The translations under genes and the position numbers were made by a program. A stretch of 64,000 bases of DNA from Caldimicrobium sp. (lineage in GTDB: Bacteria; Desulfobacterota; Thermodesulfobacteria; Thermodesulfobacteriales; Thermodesulfobacteriaceae), in the NCBI GenBank assembly GCA_025059715.1, contig JANXCE010000005.1, positions 17,406 to 81,405 of the forward strand, written 5' to 3'. A model generated the notes under the pieces. It was not told where the DNA came from. It saw only the letters and a list, made by a program, of their open reading frames with translations, and did not search any database. Shown here one piece after another: positions 17,086-25,234 of this stretch. Each line of letters begins with the position of its first letter. Positions within the stretch are counted from its first letter, which is position 1.

Positions 17086-17107
17086 ACAAATATACCTCGT
17101 TATTTGT
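17086..17107. promoter_or_regulatory. Operator-like dyad overlapping the exporter promoter
   Basis: ACAAATA (17086-17092) and TATTTGT (17101-17107) form a perfect 7-bp inverted repeat with an 8-bp spacer. It covers the -10 and most of the spacer of the exporter promoter, as expected for a TetR/MarR-type repressor site. No regulator gene is adjacent, so the binding protein is unknown. Confidence 0.45.
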
Positions 17108-17117
17108 CAAGAGTCAA
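17089..17117 (-). promoter_or_regulatory. Promoter of the tolC-macAB operon
   Basis: On the minus strand TTGACT (17112-17117) and TATATT (17089-17094) are separated by exactly 17 bp. The expected transcript start is about 42 nt before the TolC start codon. A second TTGACA lies inside the spacer but is only 10 bp from TATATT, so it is not the paired -35. Confidence 0.7.
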
Positions 17118-17134
17118 CAGGATCTATTTTGTCT

Positions 17135-18046
17135 TTAAAGACCCAAGTTTTTCAATTTCTCTAAAAGTTCTTTTTGCTCTGAGGTCAACTTGGAAGGGAT
17201 CTTAGGAAAGAGTACCACAAATAAGTCCCCTCTTCCAGCTCCCTGAGGAAGTCCTAAACCCTTTAGACGTAGTTTGGCTCCGGGTTTGGTTAAGGTGGGA
17301 ACCTTAGTTCTTACTCTCTTTCCGTCTGGTGTGGTAATTTCAATTTCGCCTCCAAGAAAGAAAGTAGTCATAGGAATCTCGGTTTCCATTTGAAGGTTGC
17401 CATTTTCTATCTTAACTCCCTTAGGTAGATTTAGGGAAACTTTCAAATAATACTCTCTAACTCTGTTTCCGCTCTTCTTTTTTACCTTAAGAATTTCCCC
17501 ATCTCTAATTCCAGAGGGAATTTTTACCTTTAGTCTTTCATAGGTTCCGGGAATAAGAATCTCCTTTTCTGCTCCGTAGAGAAGTTCTTCTAAGGTTATT
17601 GGAAGCTCCACTTGATAAGTTTCATAAACTTCACCAAAGGGTGAATAGGCTTCCTCACCAAAAGTTGTTCTAAAAAGATTTCCAAACAGGTCTCCTAAGT
17701 CAAAGGTATAAACCCTTTCCCCTCTCTTGCCTTTTCTAAAAAAAGAGGAAAGATCAATGCCAATATCCTTGAAAATATTTTCAAAATCGAAGTTTTTAAA
17801 GATATCCTCTTGGGTATATCGCCTCTCAAATTCCGCTGAGCCATACATGTCATAGAGCTTTCTTTTTTCAGGGTCAGAGAGAACCGCATAGGCCTCGTTG
17901 ATCTCTTTAAATTTTTCTTCTGCTTCTTTATTTCCCTTATTTCTATCAGGATGATATTTCATTGCTAATCTTCTGTATGCTTTTTTAATTTCCTCTTGAG
18001 TAGCATTTCTTGGAATACCAAGTATAGCATAATAATCTTTGGGCAT
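17135..18046 (-). CDS. J-domain co-chaperone, CbpA type (DnaJ without zinc finger)
   Basis: 303 residues. The J domain occupies residues ~1-70 with [16 protein letters not shown] (HPD at the DnaK contact). It is followed by a short Phe/Gly-rich linker with Arg-Lys patches and two C-terminal beta-barrel substrate domains ([35 protein letters not shown]). The CxxCxGxG zinc-finger repeats of classical DnaJ are absent, making it a class B/CbpA-like protein. No dnaK or grpE is adjacent. Confidence 0.9.
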   Translation of the reverse strand: MPKDYYAILGIPRNATQEEIKKAYRRLAMKYHPDRNKGNKEAEEKFKEINEAYAVLSDPEKRKLYDMYGSAEFERRYTQEDIFKNFDFENIFKDIGIDLSSFFRKGKRGERVYTFDLGDLFGNLFRTTFGEEAYSPFGEVYETYQVELPITLEELLYGAEKEILIPGTYERLKVKIPSGIRDGEILKVKKKSGNRVREYYLKVSLNLPKGVKIENGNLQMETEIPMTTFFLGGEIEITTPDGKRVRTKVPTLTKPGAKLRLKGLGLPQGAGRGDLFVVLFPKIPSKLTSEQKELLEKLKNLGL

Positions 18047-18085
18047 ATTAGACTACCCTCCCTTACCTCTGGGTCTTTATCATTA

Positions 18086-18113
18086 AATATAGGTCTTATA
18101 AATGTAAAATCAA
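18086..18113 (-). promoter_or_regulatory. Probable promoter of the dnaJ/cbpA-like gene
   Basis: On the minus strand TTGATT (18108-18113) and TATATT (18086-18091) are 16 bp apart, about 40 bp before the start codon. This is a good housekeeping-sigma match. There is no clear CIRCE or heat-shock consensus. Confidence 0.45.
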
Positions 18114-18171
18114 TAATTTAAGCTTTATGGGGAGCTTGTCTCTTTTGACAGATTTCATTATATTATTGTCT

Positions 18172-18939
18172 ATGAATCTTTATCACCGAATTCGCAAACT
18201 TATCGGTAAGGCTATTTTTGGATTCGAACTAATTCAAAAAGGAGATACTCTTCTAATTGCACTCTCCGGTGGAGAAGACAGTCTTGTGGTTACCCACTTT
18301 TTAAGTGAGTGGCGTTATTATTATAACACTGAACTAAATTTGTATGCCATTCATTTGGATATGGGATTTCCTAAAGAGGAAAGGGCCTACGAGGAGGGTG
18401 TAAAATATTTGGAAAAGTTCTGCGAGGAGAGAGGGATTAAATTTCTCTTTGATAAGATTCCAGCTGGGAAATTAGCTATTGAGGCGGATTCCACAAAGGA
18501 GACTTCTCCCTGTTTTATATGTTCTTGGAATAGAAGAAAGTATCTTTTTAATTTGGCGGAAAAGCTAAAAATTTCTAAAATCGTCTTTGGACACCATCAA
18601 GATGATGTCATAACCACCTTTTTCTTAAATGTGTTTTATTGCGGTGAAATTTCAACTATTCTACCCATACAGAGTATGTTCAAAGGAACGCTTTATCTTA
18701 TACGGCCTCTATATTTTGTGCCAAAGGAGATGATATCACGCTTTGTGTCTCAAAGGGGTTGGCCAATTTTACCTAATCCTTGCCCCTTTTCTCAAACTAC
18801 TAAAAGAGCCTTTTGGAATAATTATTTGAAGGAAAATATCTTTGCCCTTGATCCTATCCTTAAGAAAAATCTTTTCTCCGCTCTATTTAATGTTAACTTG
18901 ACTTACTTACCTCAAAAACCTAAAAAGGAAAGAAACTAA
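18172..18939 (+). CDS. TtcA-like tRNA thiolation enzyme (PP-loop ATPase)
   Basis: From ATG 18172 there are 255 residues. The PP-loop SGGEDS is at residues 32-37, followed by CFICSWNRRKYLF (Cys114, Cys117) and the GHHQDDVITTFFLN motif; a third cysteine is in PNPCPF (Cys204). Three such cysteines ligate the 4Fe-4S cluster in TtcA, which makes 2-thiocytidine at tRNA position 32. Members of this family can also act on other positions, so the target base is not certain. The frame extends 15 codons further upstream, but the ATG aligns with the family start. It converges on waaA with a 6-bp gap. Confidence 0.82.
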   Translation: MNLYHRIRKLIGKAIFGFELIQKGDTLLIALSGGEDSLVVTHFLSEWRYYYNTELNLYAIHLDMGFPKEERAYEEGVKYLEKFCEERGIKFLFDKIPAGKLAIEADSTKETSPCFICSWNRRKYLFNLAEKLKISKIVFGHHQDDVITTFFLNVFYCGEISTILPIQSMFKGTLYLIRPLYFVPKEMISRFVSQRGWPILPNPCPFSQTTKRAFWNNYLKENIFALDPILKKNLFSALFNVNLTYLPQKPKKERN

Positions 18940-18945
18940 AAAGCG

Positions 18946-20205
18946 TTATATTAAAAATTTCCTAAGAAGTTCTATTGTTTTATCAGTAGCTCCTCTTTTT
19001 TCTAACCATAATTGATACCCTGTTGAGGCTATCCTTTGAGCAGATTCAGGATGCTCTAATAACTCCCTAAGAGTTTTACTCAGATCTGTGGCGGTAACCC
19101 TTAAAATTCCACCCTTTCTCACAAATTCCTCTACAAAGGGGAAATTTTCTGTATATGGTCCTACTATTACCGGTTTATTCCAGTAAAGAGCCTCAAGGGG
19201 ATTTTGTCCACCATGAGGAATGAAACTTCCTCCAATCACCGCTATGTCACAAATTCTATAAAGGGAACCAAGAAGTCCCATCCTGTCCACAAGTAAAACT
19301 ATTCTTTTTTTATCAATCTTCTCGGTTGCCTCTATTTTGCTATATCTCAAAAAGCCAATTTTATTGGTAAGGTTATTTATAATTAATTTTTCCACTTCCT
19401 CAAATCGCTGGGGATGTCTTGGAACCAATATAAGAGTTCCCTCCGCTACAACTTCTAAAAAGGCTTTAAGGAGATATTCTTCTTCTGGGGCATGGGTGCT
19501 TCCTCCGATTATTATGGGCCTCTTCAGATGTTGTAGTTCAGGAAAAGGTTTTTCTTCAAGAGAGAGATCAAATTTTAGATTTCCAGTAACAAAAATTCGT
19601 TCCTGATTGACGCCTAAAGAAATGAAATATTCCTTATATAGCTCCTCTTGCACTGCAAGGAAAGTTAATTTTTGCAAAAGGGGCTTAAAGAAAAAACGAA
19701 ATTTGTAGTATCTTTTAAAGGAATTTGGGCTAAGTCTTCCGTTTATCAAGACAACAGGTATGTGCTGCGAGACAACCGAGATAAGGTTGGGCCAAATTTC
19801 TGTCTCTGCTATAATTAAAGCCCTTGGATTTATCCTATTTAAGAAGTTTTTTAGGGCAAATTTTAGATCAAAGGGAAGATAAAATACTCTTACACCCAGG
19901 TTACCGTATGCTTTCTCCGCAACCTCTTTTCCCGTATCGGTCACCGTGGTTAAGATAAGATTGTATTGGGACTTTAACCTCTGGATTAAGTTATTTAAGG
20001 CAAGGATTTCTCCTACTGACACTCCATGAAGCCATAATAGTGGGTTTTCGTTTTCCAAAGAAGGTTTTTCTATAAGGCCCAATTTTTCCTTCAGCCATCG
20101 TTTGCGAAGTGAAGGAGGTCTTTTAAAATACTCCACTCCTAACCATAGAAGCATAGAGAAAAGATAAAGGAAACTATAGCAAGTCCCAAGGAACATATGG
20201 CTCAT
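18946..20205 (-). CDS. waaA: 3-deoxy-D-manno-octulosonic acid transferase
   Basis: A 419-residue GT30 glycosyltransferase. It has an N-terminal membrane anchor (YSFLYLFSMLLWLGVEYF), LLWLHGVSVGEILALNNLI (acceptor-side Glu), AETEIWPNLISV, and a C-terminal Rossmann half with IAVIGGSFIPHGGQNPLEA. It transfers Kdo from CMP-Kdo to lipid A, so the organism makes LPS. The start overlaps pgeF by 32 bp. It is the last gene of the long plsY-waaA run. Confidence 0.93.
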   Translation of the reverse strand: MSHMFLGTCYSFLYLFSMLLWLGVEYFKRPPSLRKRWLKEKLGLIEKPSLENENPLLWLHGVSVGEILALNNLIQRLKSQYNLILTTVTDTGKEVAEKAYGNLGVRVFYLPFDLKFALKNFLNRINPRALIIAETEIWPNLISVVSQHIPVVLINGRLSPNSFKRYYKFRFFFKPLLQKLTFLAVQEELYKEYFISLGVNQERIFVTGNLKFDLSLEEKPFPELQHLKRPIIIGGSTHAPEEEYLLKAFLEVVAEGTLILVPRHPQRFEEVEKLIINNLTNKIGFLRYSKIEATEKIDKKRIVLLVDRMGLLGSLYRICDIAVIGGSFIPHGGQNPLEALYWNKPVIVGPYTENFPFVEEFVRKGGILRVTATDLSKTLRELLEHPESAQRIASTGYQLWLEKRGATDKTIELLRKFLI

Positions 20206-20857
20206 GACCTATGAGGGCGATCTGAGTGAAGGTATAATTTTTATCCCTGCGAAAACTATGGTATTTATCCTCACAGTGGGTGCATTCAAGAGATATCCAA
20301 AGATTCTCTTCAGGAATACCACATAGTAAGGCCTGATACTTATTGAGAGCTGAGAGATCTAAATAGTAGAAACCTCCTTTGGTTATCAAGAAGGGTTCTC
20401 TTCTAAAAGGTTGGTCCAATTGTCCCCAAACCTCTTCACCAACCTTGTAACAGAGACTTTGTATGTGGGGACCAAAACTAATGACTATATCTTGAGGATG
20501 AATCTTAAGGGAAATTATTTTTTTTAGGGTTTTATAGAGTATACCTTTAAGAGTACCCCTCCAGCCTGCGTGCACTGCGGAAATAACTCTGCCTTTCTTG
20601 TCTCCGATTAGAATGGGCACACAATCCGCACTCTGAATACCTATCAAAACTCCCCTTTCTAAGGATATTACTCCATCTGCCTCTTCAACGGAGCATAACT
20701 TAAGACCATTTAATATTTGCACCCGATCAGAGTGAATCTGTTTAGGAAAATAGATCTTTTTCTTAAGCCCTTCTTCCACTAAGATCTTAGGTATCCTTTC
20801 GCTAAAAAAGCCCATTATATTATACTTTTTAAATATCTCTGGTTGATGAAATCTCAT
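20174..20857 (-). CDS. pgeF: Purine nucleoside phosphorylase/oxidase, YfiH (PgeF) family
   Basis: 227 residues. It has SADCVPILIGDKKGRVISAV then HAGWRGTLKGIL, and CTHCEDKYHSFRRDK near the end, giving the His/Cys/His zinc-binding set of the multicopper-polyphenol-oxidase-like family. E. coli PgeF edits wrong amino acids from UDP-MurNAc-tripeptide precursors, and other members act on purine nucleosides; which activity applies here is not decidable. It overlaps rdgB by 4 bp. Confidence 0.88.
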   Translation of the reverse strand: MRFHQPEIFKKYNIMGFFSERIPKILVEEGLKKKIYFPKQIHSDRVQILNGLKLCSVEEADGVISLERGVLIGIQSADCVPILIGDKKGRVISAVHAGWRGTLKGILYKTLKKIISLKIHPQDIVISFGPHIQSLCYKVGEEVWGQLDQPFRREPFLITKGGFYYLDLSALNKYQALLCGIPEENLWISLECTHCEDKYHSFRRDKNYTFTQIALIGHEPYVPWDLL

Positions 20858-21495
20858 AACTTTTCTTCTTGTAATTCTTTTATTTCTTTTAGAAAAAGGG
20901 GAAGCTTTTCTTTTAAATCTTTTAGGGCTTTAGCTCTATGACTTAATTGATTTTTAATTTCCAAGGGTAGTTCCGCTGCGGTTTTTTGGAAGGAGAAATC
21001 ACTTACTAAAAACACTGGATCATAACCAAAGCCAAAACTTCCCCTTGGTTGCAAGGAGATCCTTCCGTCCCAGAACCCCTCGGTGTAAATAAATCTGCCT
21101 GTGGGATGATAGCAAACAATAACACAAACAAAACGAGCCTGTCTCTTTTCTTCGGGAACATCTTTGAGGAGATTGAGAAGTTTTTTTATATTATCTTCAT
21201 CCGTTGCTGCTGGTCCTGCAAATCTTGCGGATAATATTCCTGGAGCTCCATCCAAGACCTCTACTTCTAAACCGGAATCGTCCGCAAGAGTAAGTAACCC
21301 TGTGTGTTCAGCATAATATTTGGCTTTAATTAAAGCATTTTCTAGAAAGGTTTTTCCTGTCTCTAAGGGAGGAGGGATATTAGGATAATCTTCTAAACTC
21401 TTAATCTCTAAGTCTATGTCCCTTAGAACTTCAGTAATTTCCCTGATTTTACCCTTATTTGTAGTTCCAATCAGTAAACCGGCTTTACTCACCAA
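20854..21495 (-). CDS. rdgB: XTP/dITP diphosphatase (RdgB/HAM1)
   Basis: 213 residues. It starts with LLIGTTNKGKIREITEVL, has TLADDSGLEVEVLDGAPGIL then SARFAG in the middle, and SFGFGYDPVFL with LSHRAKALKDL near the end. The enzyme hydrolyses non-canonical purine NTPs (dITP, XTP) to monophosphates, protecting DNA and RNA. The start overlaps rph by 11 bp; the rph-rdgB pair is common in bacteria. Confidence 0.95.
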   Translation of the reverse strand: MVSKAGLLIGTTNKGKIREITEVLRDIDLEIKSLEDYPNIPPPLETGKTFLENALIKAKYYAEHTGLLTLADDSGLEVEVLDGAPGILSARFAGPAATDEDNIKKLLNLLKDVPEEKRQARFVCVIVCYHPTGRFIYTEGFWDGRISLQPRGSFGFGYDPVFLVSDFSFQKTAAELPLEIKNQLSHRAKALKDLKEKLPLFLKEIKELQEEKL

Positions 21496-22195
21496 GGGCC
21501 TCTTTTTGTCTTCTTATAAGAGTGGTGATTCCCTTCCAGGCTAAGTCTTTCATTTGAGTAAGCTCTTCCCAGGTAAATAATCCCTTTTCCGCTCCTGCTT
21601 GTATTTCTACTATTCTTCCCATCTCGGTCATGAAGAAGTTGGCATCAACCTCTGCTAACTGATCTTCTTCGTAATCTAAGTCTAAATAGAAATCATTTCC
21701 AATTTTTCCTACACTCACTCCTGCCACATATTCCTTAATAGGATCTTCCTCTAAGAGACCCCTTTCTTTTAGTTTTTTAAAGGCTAATTTTAGAGCTATA
21801 AAAGAACCAATAACCGAGGCAGTCCTGGTGCCTCCATCCGCATTTATTACATCACAGTCTATCCAAAGGGTCCTTTCTCCGAGTTTTGATAAGTCCGTAA
21901 TAGCTCTAAGAACTCTTCCAATAAGTCTCTGTATCTCCAAGGATCGCCCCTTTCGGGTAAGAATTTCTCTGGGAGTGCGCTCTAAAGTAGCTCCAGGTAA
22001 AAGGGCATACTCTGCTGTGATCCACCCAGTTCCAGAACCCTTCAAAAATGAAGGCACCCTTTCCTCTAAGCTTACAGTGCATAAGACCATGGTTTTGCCT
22101 AATTCAATTAAAACTGAACTTAAGGCATTGGAAGTAAACTCTAAGGTTATTTTAAGGGGTCTAAGTTCATCTTTAGTTCTTTTGTTTTTTCTCAT
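21485..22195 (-). CDS. rph: Ribonuclease PH
   Basis: 236 residues of a phosphorolytic 3' exoribonuclease that trims tRNA precursors. Hallmarks are GKTMVLCTVSLEERVPSFLK, GWITAEYALLPGATLERT with the basic REILTRKGRSLEIQRLIGR loop, then IDCDVINADGGTRTASVIGS. The start overlaps the NapH-like gene by 23 bp. Confidence 0.96.
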   Translation of the reverse strand: MRKNKRTKDELRPLKITLEFTSNALSSVLIELGKTMVLCTVSLEERVPSFLKGSGTGWITAEYALLPGATLERTPREILTRKGRSLEIQRLIGRVLRAITDLSKLGERTLWIDCDVINADGGTRTASVIGSFIALKLAFKKLKERGLLEEDPIKEYVAGVSVGKIGNDFYLDLDYEEDQLAEVDANFFMTEMGRIVEIQAGAEKGLFTWEELTQMKDLAWKGITTLIRRQKEALGE

Positions 22196-23102
22196 ACCTT
22201 AAAACTCCTAAGGATAAATTGATTTGGTATTTCTGAGGGAGGTAGTAAAGAGTTCTTTCAAGGCCTATGGCCTTAGTGGGACACAATTCTAAACATTGAA
22301 GACATCTGATACATTCAACTCCGTTGAGTTCCTTAGGTAAGGTTAAATTCATAGGACACACCCTTTCACAGAGAGAACATTGGTTGCAGGCCCTCTCATT
22401 CCATCTCAGTTGCCATATACTAAACCTATTAAACAATCCATAAAGTAATCCCAAGGGACAGAGATTTTTACAAAAGAATCTGATATCAATCACGCATAAT
22501 AGGATTATTATTATAAAGATAAGCGTTTTTAAAAGAAATACTTTACCAATTAGCTGAGTTAATTCGGGTTTAAGGGGAAAATTGAAATAGCCTGCCTCTA
22601 AAGTTCCAGCGGGACAGAAATATTTGCAATACCAAAGAATTCCGTAACCCAGTTCGGTGAGGAAAAGTGCTGGAAAGAGAAATACGAAAAAGATAAGAAA
22701 AAAATGTTTTAAATATTTTTGGGAACGCTTGGGAAGATCTAAAGATTTTTTGGGAAAGGGAAGTTTATAAATTAGATCTTGCAGGAAGCCAAAAGGACAA
22801 AGCCAGCCACAGATAAAGCGTCCAAAAAAGAGACTAAAAAGCAAAAGTGTTCCCAAGAGATAAAAAAACACCTTTATAATTTGTTCTAAGGTAAGAACTC
22901 TTAGGGAAATCATAAGTTGCTGAAGTGCCCCTAAAGGACAAGAAAAAAGAGCTGCTGGACAAGAATAACAATTTAGTCCCGGAGCACAGTAACCTTTAAG
23001 AGGCCCAGTGTAAAGATTGCCAGTAAATAAAAAGCCTCCATAACCGTTGTGAATAATGGTAGAAAAAGTTTGAGTAATTTTTCTTAATTTAAAAATTTTC
23101 AT
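22173..23102 (-). CDS. NapH/NosR-type membrane polyferredoxin (4Fe-4S binding)
   Basis: 309 residues with about five membrane segments separated by cysteine motifs typical of NapH/NosR/CcoG-like proteins: NCYSCPAALFSCPLGALQ, GRFICGWLCPFGFLQDL, KYFCPAGTLE and FFCKNLCPLGLLYG. The C-terminal cytoplasmic domain carries two 4Fe-4S sets (CNQCSLCERVCP and CIRCLQCLELCP). It probably moves electrons between the quinone pool or cytoplasm and a periplasmic or membrane acceptor. Directly upstream, overlapping by 14 bp, is a CXXC miniprotein that is likely its partner. The setting inside a glmM-rph operon is not explained. Confidence 0.85.
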   Translation of the reverse strand: MKIFKLRKITQTFSTIIHNGYGGFLFTGNLYTGPLKGYCAPGLNCYSCPAALFSCPLGALQQLMISLRVLTLEQIIKVFFYLLGTLLLFSLFFGRFICGWLCPFGFLQDLIYKLPFPKKSLDLPKRSQKYLKHFFLIFFVFLFPALFLTELGYGILWYCKYFCPAGTLEAGYFNFPLKPELTQLIGKVFLLKTLIFIIIILLCVIDIRFFCKNLCPLGLLYGLFNRFSIWQLRWNERACNQCSLCERVCPMNLTLPKELNGVECIRCLQCLELCPTKAIGLERTLYYLPQKYQINLSLGVLRYEKKQKN

Positions 23103-23244
23103 TTTCTTCTAAACCCATACAGGATAGGCAAAGGACACTTCCTCGCGATTGTATAAAGTGATGTCCAGAGGATAAACCTAATAGGAGACACATTAAGGCT
23201 ATAATCCAAAGAAGAAGCGGTATATATTTTAAAAAGTCTTTCAT
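23089..23244 (-). CDS. CXXC-motif membrane miniprotein (CD1871A-like), 51 residues
   Basis: The ATG at 23244 overlaps the glmM stop (ATGA), and the stop at 23089 overlaps the NapH-like start by 14 bp. The product has one hydrophobic helix (YIPLLLWIIALMCLLLGL) followed by a short tail with RGSVLCLSCMGLEEN. A single helix plus terminal CxxC fits the CD1871A family of tiny CXXC proteins, which I recall often lying beside 4Fe-4S polyferredoxins. The role is unknown; it may be a redox or cluster-assembly partner of the NapH-like protein. Exact coupling at both ends supports translation. Confidence 0.75.
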   Translation of the reverse strand: MKDFLKYIPLLLWIIALMCLLLGLSSGHHFIQSRGSVLCLSCMGLEENENF

Positions 23245-24593
23245 GTGAGGTGACGGCGTAAATAGTCCGCAATTTCTTCCGCTATTGTTTGGGCTAAGCT
23301 AAAATCTTGAGCTTCAACCATGACTCTATATTTAGGTTCTGTGCCTGAAGGTCTCACTAAAACTCTGCCTTTATTACCAAGTTTTTCCTCTATAAGTTTT
23401 AATTTGGCAGAAAGCCCTGGTATTGCCTCTAAGGGTTTTTTTTCTTTAGTCTTGATATTAATAAGAACTTGAGGTAATTTTTCGAAGAGGGGATAATATT
23501 CGGAGAGTTTTTTTTGTTCTTCAACTAAGATAGAGATTAATCGGAGGGCACAGAGAAGCCCATCCCCTGTAGTGCTTTTATCCAAAAATATTATGTGACC
23601 GGAGGTTTCTCCCCCAATTAGAGCATTTTTCATTCTCATCTGTTGAACTACATATCTATCTCCCACCGAAGTTCTCAAGAGAGTTAGACCTTCCTTTTCG
23701 AGAAAGAGTTCTAACCCTTTATTTGTCATCACAGTACCTACTATAAAAGGAGATTTTAAGAGTGCCCTTTTTTTCAAGTAGTGACAGAAGAGGGCCAAGA
23801 GATCATCTCCATCCCATAGAGTTCCCTTGTCATCAAGAACAACGATTCGATCTCCATCTCCATCCAAAGCAATGGCTATATCTAAGCCTTTGTTAAGTAA
23901 AATTTCTTTGATGTTTTCTGGATAGAGGGCTCCACAATTATCATTAATATTGAGCCCGTTTGGTTGACAGCCAGTGGAAAAAACTTGAGCTCCCAGTTCC
24001 TCTAAAATCATAGGTCCTATTTGATAGCAGGCACCATGGGCACAATCAATCCCCACTTTAAGTCCTTCAAAATTAAGGTGTGGTGGCACTACACCCTTGA
24101 GGTGGACTGCATATCTCCCCAAGGCATCTTTTATCCTATAGGTCCTTCCTATGTCCTTTTTAAAAGCCCTTACCTCTTTAAAAGTCTCATCGAAAATCAA
24201 TTTTTCAATTTTTTCTTCTAATTCATCAGATAGTTTAAACCCTTGGGAGTCAAAGATTTTTATTCCATTGTCAAAATAGGGATTATGAGATGCGGATATG
24301 ACTATCCCTGCATCCGCTCTCATATCCCTGGTTAGAAAAGCTATCCCTGGGGTAGGAAGTGGGCCGATTAAATAAACTGAGGCTCCCATGGAACATAACC
24401 CTGCGGTTAAAGCACTTTCAAAAAGATATCCTGAAAGCCTTGTGTCTTTTCCAATTAGAACTTTGTTTACATGGTAAGAACTATTTTTAAATACATAACC
24501 TATAGCCCTTCCTACTTGCAAGGCAATCTCCGGAGTCATAGGGAAGATATTAGCTTCACCTCGAATACCATCCGTCCCAAATAGCCTTTTCAT
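23241..24593 (-). CDS. glmM: Phosphoglucosamine mutase
   Basis: 450 residues of the alpha-D-phosphohexomutase family. It has MKRLFGTDGIRGEAN at the start, GIVISASHNPYFDNGIK with the phosphoserine at about residue 102, ALDGDGDRIVVLDDKG as metal loop, GGETSGHII for sugar binding and RPSGTEPKYRVMVEA for phosphate binding. It converts glucosamine-6-P to glucosamine-1-P for UDP-GlcNAc. It follows cdaA-cdaR, the conserved c-di-AMP/peptidoglycan cluster, in which GlmM is known to bind and inhibit CdaA in Firmicutes. Confidence 0.96.
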   Translation of the reverse strand: MKRLFGTDGIRGEANIFPMTPEIALQVGRAIGYVFKNSSYHVNKVLIGKDTRLSGYLFESALTAGLCSMGASVYLIGPLPTPGIAFLTRDMRADAGIVISASHNPYFDNGIKIFDSQGFKLSDELEEKIEKLIFDETFKEVRAFKKDIGRTYRIKDALGRYAVHLKGVVPPHLNFEGLKVGIDCAHGACYQIGPMILEELGAQVFSTGCQPNGLNINDNCGALYPENIKEILLNKGLDIAIALDGDGDRIVVLDDKGTLWDGDDLLALFCHYLKKRALLKSPFIVGTVMTNKGLELFLEKEGLTLLRTSVGDRYVVQQMRMKNALIGGETSGHIIFLDKSTTGDGLLCALRLISILVEEQKKLSEYYPLFEKLPQVLINIKTKEKKPLEAIPGLSAKLKLIEEKLGNKGRVLVRPSGTEPKYRVMVEAQDFSLAQTIAEEIADYLRRHLT

Positions 24594-24610
24594 GGAATCC
24601 TCTGCTAAAA

Positions 24611-25234
24611 TCAGGGATAGAGGTAGATAATTTTAACGCTATTCGGATGAACTTCAATAACCTTAGGAGGTGTTTTGAGCTTAACTTCTAAGACTTTGTT
24701 TTCTCTTAGAGTGTCTGGGTCTATTGCCTCAGTATAAACCTCTTCAATTTCCTTTATTTCTTCCCAAAAACCTTTTATAGATACCATGGAGGGCTTTAAC
24801 ATAACCCTCATAGTTTGATATCTCTGTTTTTGGTCTTCAATCAAACTCAGTTTGACTGGAACTTTTTTTTGTGAAAATTTCTTGATGACTAAGGTCAAAT
24901 AAACCGGAGAAATTTCCTTTACTTTTATAGAGGAGGGCAGATTAATCTTTTCAATAGGTATTCTTATTTGATGGGCTCCTGGGGAATATTTTTCTAAATC
25001 TATCTCAATTTCTAATTTGTCTTTTTCAAGATTTCTTAGTTGACTTCTCGTGGCAGTAATTTTAACAGAAATAGTAGAGGGATTAATTTCTACAAAAAAA
25101 TCTTTACTATAACTATTTTTATACTTAATTGGTATTTCAAGAGTTTTTTCTATAGGTTTACCCCAGACTACCAGATACCATAATGTTGCGGAGATTAGGA
25201 AAGCCAGAACTTTTAGCTTATGTTCCCTTTTCAA
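24611..25234 (-). CDS. YbbR-domain protein, CdaR-like
   Basis: 207 residues: one N-terminal membrane helix (KLKVLAFLISATLWYLVVWG) then extracytoplasmic YbbR beta-rich repeats (KTLEIPIKYKNSYSKDFFVE; VPVKLSLIEDQKQRY). Two repeats are visible, fewer than the four of Bacillus CdaR. In Firmicutes CdaR modulates the diadenylate cyclase CdaA; the start here overlaps the cdaA stop by 4 bp, which supports the same pairing. Confidence 0.85.
   Translation of the reverse strand: MKREHKLKVLAFLISATLWYLVVWGKPIEKTLEIPIKYKNSYSKDFFVEINPSTISVKITATRSQLRNLEKDKLEIEIDLEKYSPGAHQIRIPIEKINLPSSIKVKEISPVYLTLVIKKFSQKKVPVKLSLIEDQKQRYQTMRVMLKPSMVSIKGFWEEIKEIEEVYTEAIDPDTLRENKVLEVKLKTPPKVIEVHPNSVKIIYLYP

Noticed and set aside
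18145..18173. TTGACA at 18145 as the promoter of the TtcA-like gene
   Set aside because: The 17-bp-spaced -10 would overlap the start codon and matches TATAAT poorly.
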